Source: Umbilicaria muhlenbergii (taxonomy: Eukaryota > Ascomycota > Lecanoromycetes > Umbilicariales > Umbilicariaceae). From it: 64,000 nucleotides of DNA. The stretch spans positions 2,910,808-2,974,807 of the forward strand of contig KK106983.1 of NCBI GenBank assembly GCA_000611775.1, written 5' to 3'. The notes under the pieces were generated by a model. That model saw only the letters and a program-made list of their open reading frames with translations, had not been told where the DNA came from and did not search any database. Of the stretch, positions 62,887-64,000 are shown in pieces. Each line of letters starts with the position of its first letter. The stretch's first letter is position 1. A program made the position numbers and the translations under genes.

Positions 62887-64000
62887 TAAGTTCAAGTCAA
62901 GATCCCTTTGCTGAATAAGTTTTTAAATGAGAGAAGAATGCTAAATTTGTTCTTCACTCAACTTGATATTTACCTGCAGTTCAACAGCTCTTTACTTGCA
63001 TCAAAAGCAGAGAAGATGCTGTTTATCTTTTCACATTTAAAATTAAATGCTTTAAACTGATTTAAATCTATTCTTTGAGATTATCTTGATAATGAAAAAA
63101 AAGATTAAAATAACTTGATTAATGAAATATTTCATGACCTGAAGGAATTCAAGAATAAATTAAGAATAATGTTCAAAACAGTTAATGAAAAGAGAATAAT
63201 AAAATGAAAAATTTATAACATCATGCAAAAAGAAGCAGCTGTTATTTACATCATTAATTTTCAAAAGCTCACTTCACATATGAATTAAGATGATATTGCT
63301 TTGACAGCACAATATTACAAGGGATTGAAAGATGTGATGAAAGATGAAATTTTAAGAGTGAAACACCCTGTCATGCTTTTAAAAATGATTGAATGATTAA
63401 TTATTATTAACAACTGAGCTTATGAATGAAGTTTTAAAAAAAGTCACAAGATTCTTGTTTCATGAAAGGCTGAGAAGAACTGTGAATGATAATATAATAA
63501 TAAATTTTACTACAGGCCTCAGCTCATGAAAATTAATTCAATGATTTAAAAGAATCATTTTCAGTGAAAAAATAACTTAAACAAGAAGAAAGAAATTCAC
63601 AGAAATAATTATTATAACTGTAAAAAGCTGAGACATTTTGCTTATGACTGTCAAGTCTCAGGAAAAACTGTTCAACTCAGAAAAACATATGCTGTCATGC
63701 AAGAGATGAAAAATAAAAATAAACATAATATTATATCTTAAACAGCATGCTATGATGATGTTTATCATATACATCAGAGTGACAAAGACGGCTCTGAATG
63801 ATTTTCATGTTAATTAAAGTAAATAAAAGAATACATAATGACTTTCTGAAAACACTCAACTGCAGACTTAAAGAAGCAATAAGTCTGATAAAATTAATTT
63901 AATCAAAAAGAAAATTATATTAACAGTGATAATGTCATGCTCTCATCAAGTGAAGAAGAAAACTTCATGAAAATAATAAACTTCAAAAATTCAAGAGTGT
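62887..64000 (+). mobile_element. Ty3/Gypsy fossil, gag region (Gypsy-7), continues past the window
   Basis: Plus-strand gag-like sequence: N-terminal part about 62890-63180, a well preserved segment about 63200-63400 (LTAQYYKGLKDVMKDEILRV) and a CCHC zinc-knuckle relic about 63610-63655 (KLRHFAYDC). This is the gag of fungal Gypsy elements, likely followed by protease outside the window. TM copy E interrupts its upstream side. Broken. Confidence 0.65.

Noticed and set aside
1-64000. CRISPR array, phage or bacterial defence system
   Set aside because: Tandem repeats here have no unique spacers of constant length, introns are spliceosomal, and all mobile elements are eukaryotic.

Overview
The window looks like nuclear DNA of a filamentous ascomycete (Pezizomycotina). 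About 60 of 64 kb is AT-rich, CpG-poor repeat sequence made of decayed, nested transposons. One GC-balanced island (about 43650-47340) carries the only host gene I can support: a five-exon SRPK-type protein kinase (44900-46500) with 48-58 bp introns, normal for this group. No tRNA, rRNA, CRISPR or bacterial-type feature was seen. The species cannot be named from this sequence alone.

Layout. 1-8029: ends of a TA-flanked inverted-repeat element family (called TM here) and a minus-strand Ty1/Copia fossil (262-7604) with paired 207-bp LTRs; this Copia sits in one TM copy and carries another. 8030-15430: a piece of a Ty3/Gypsy fossil, then a longer plus-strand Gypsy with a chromodomain. 15430-17543: minisatellite and palindromes, no gene. 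17544-18660: a 1.1-kb inverted-repeat element (FB) beside a Gypsy fossil that lacks its integrase core (18661-21502). 21503-25954: minus-strand Gypsy with a TM copy inside. 27428-43093: a three-level nest, Gypsy holding a second Gypsy whose 5' LTR holds FB. 43650-47340: the kinase island, with a solo Copia LTR. 47438-55385: a Copia fossil region with two kinds of LTR and a Fot1/pogo-like DNA transposon. 55797-61490: 3'-truncated Gypsy. 61935-62886: another TM copy. 62887-64000: gag of a further Gypsy that runs off the window.

The nest borders are well fixed by matching lengths: each outer LTR of the nest is 145 bp, each inner LTR is 252 bp (the 5' one counted without its 1121-bp FB insert), and a CTTTT duplication flanks the outer element.

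The most unusual signal is the mutation pattern. Paired copies of FB, and the general composition, suggest C-to-T change at CpG, CpC and partly CpT while CpA is largely kept. That is the reverse of classical Neurospora RIP, which prefers CpA. All boundaries and domain calls were made by eye, without database searches.
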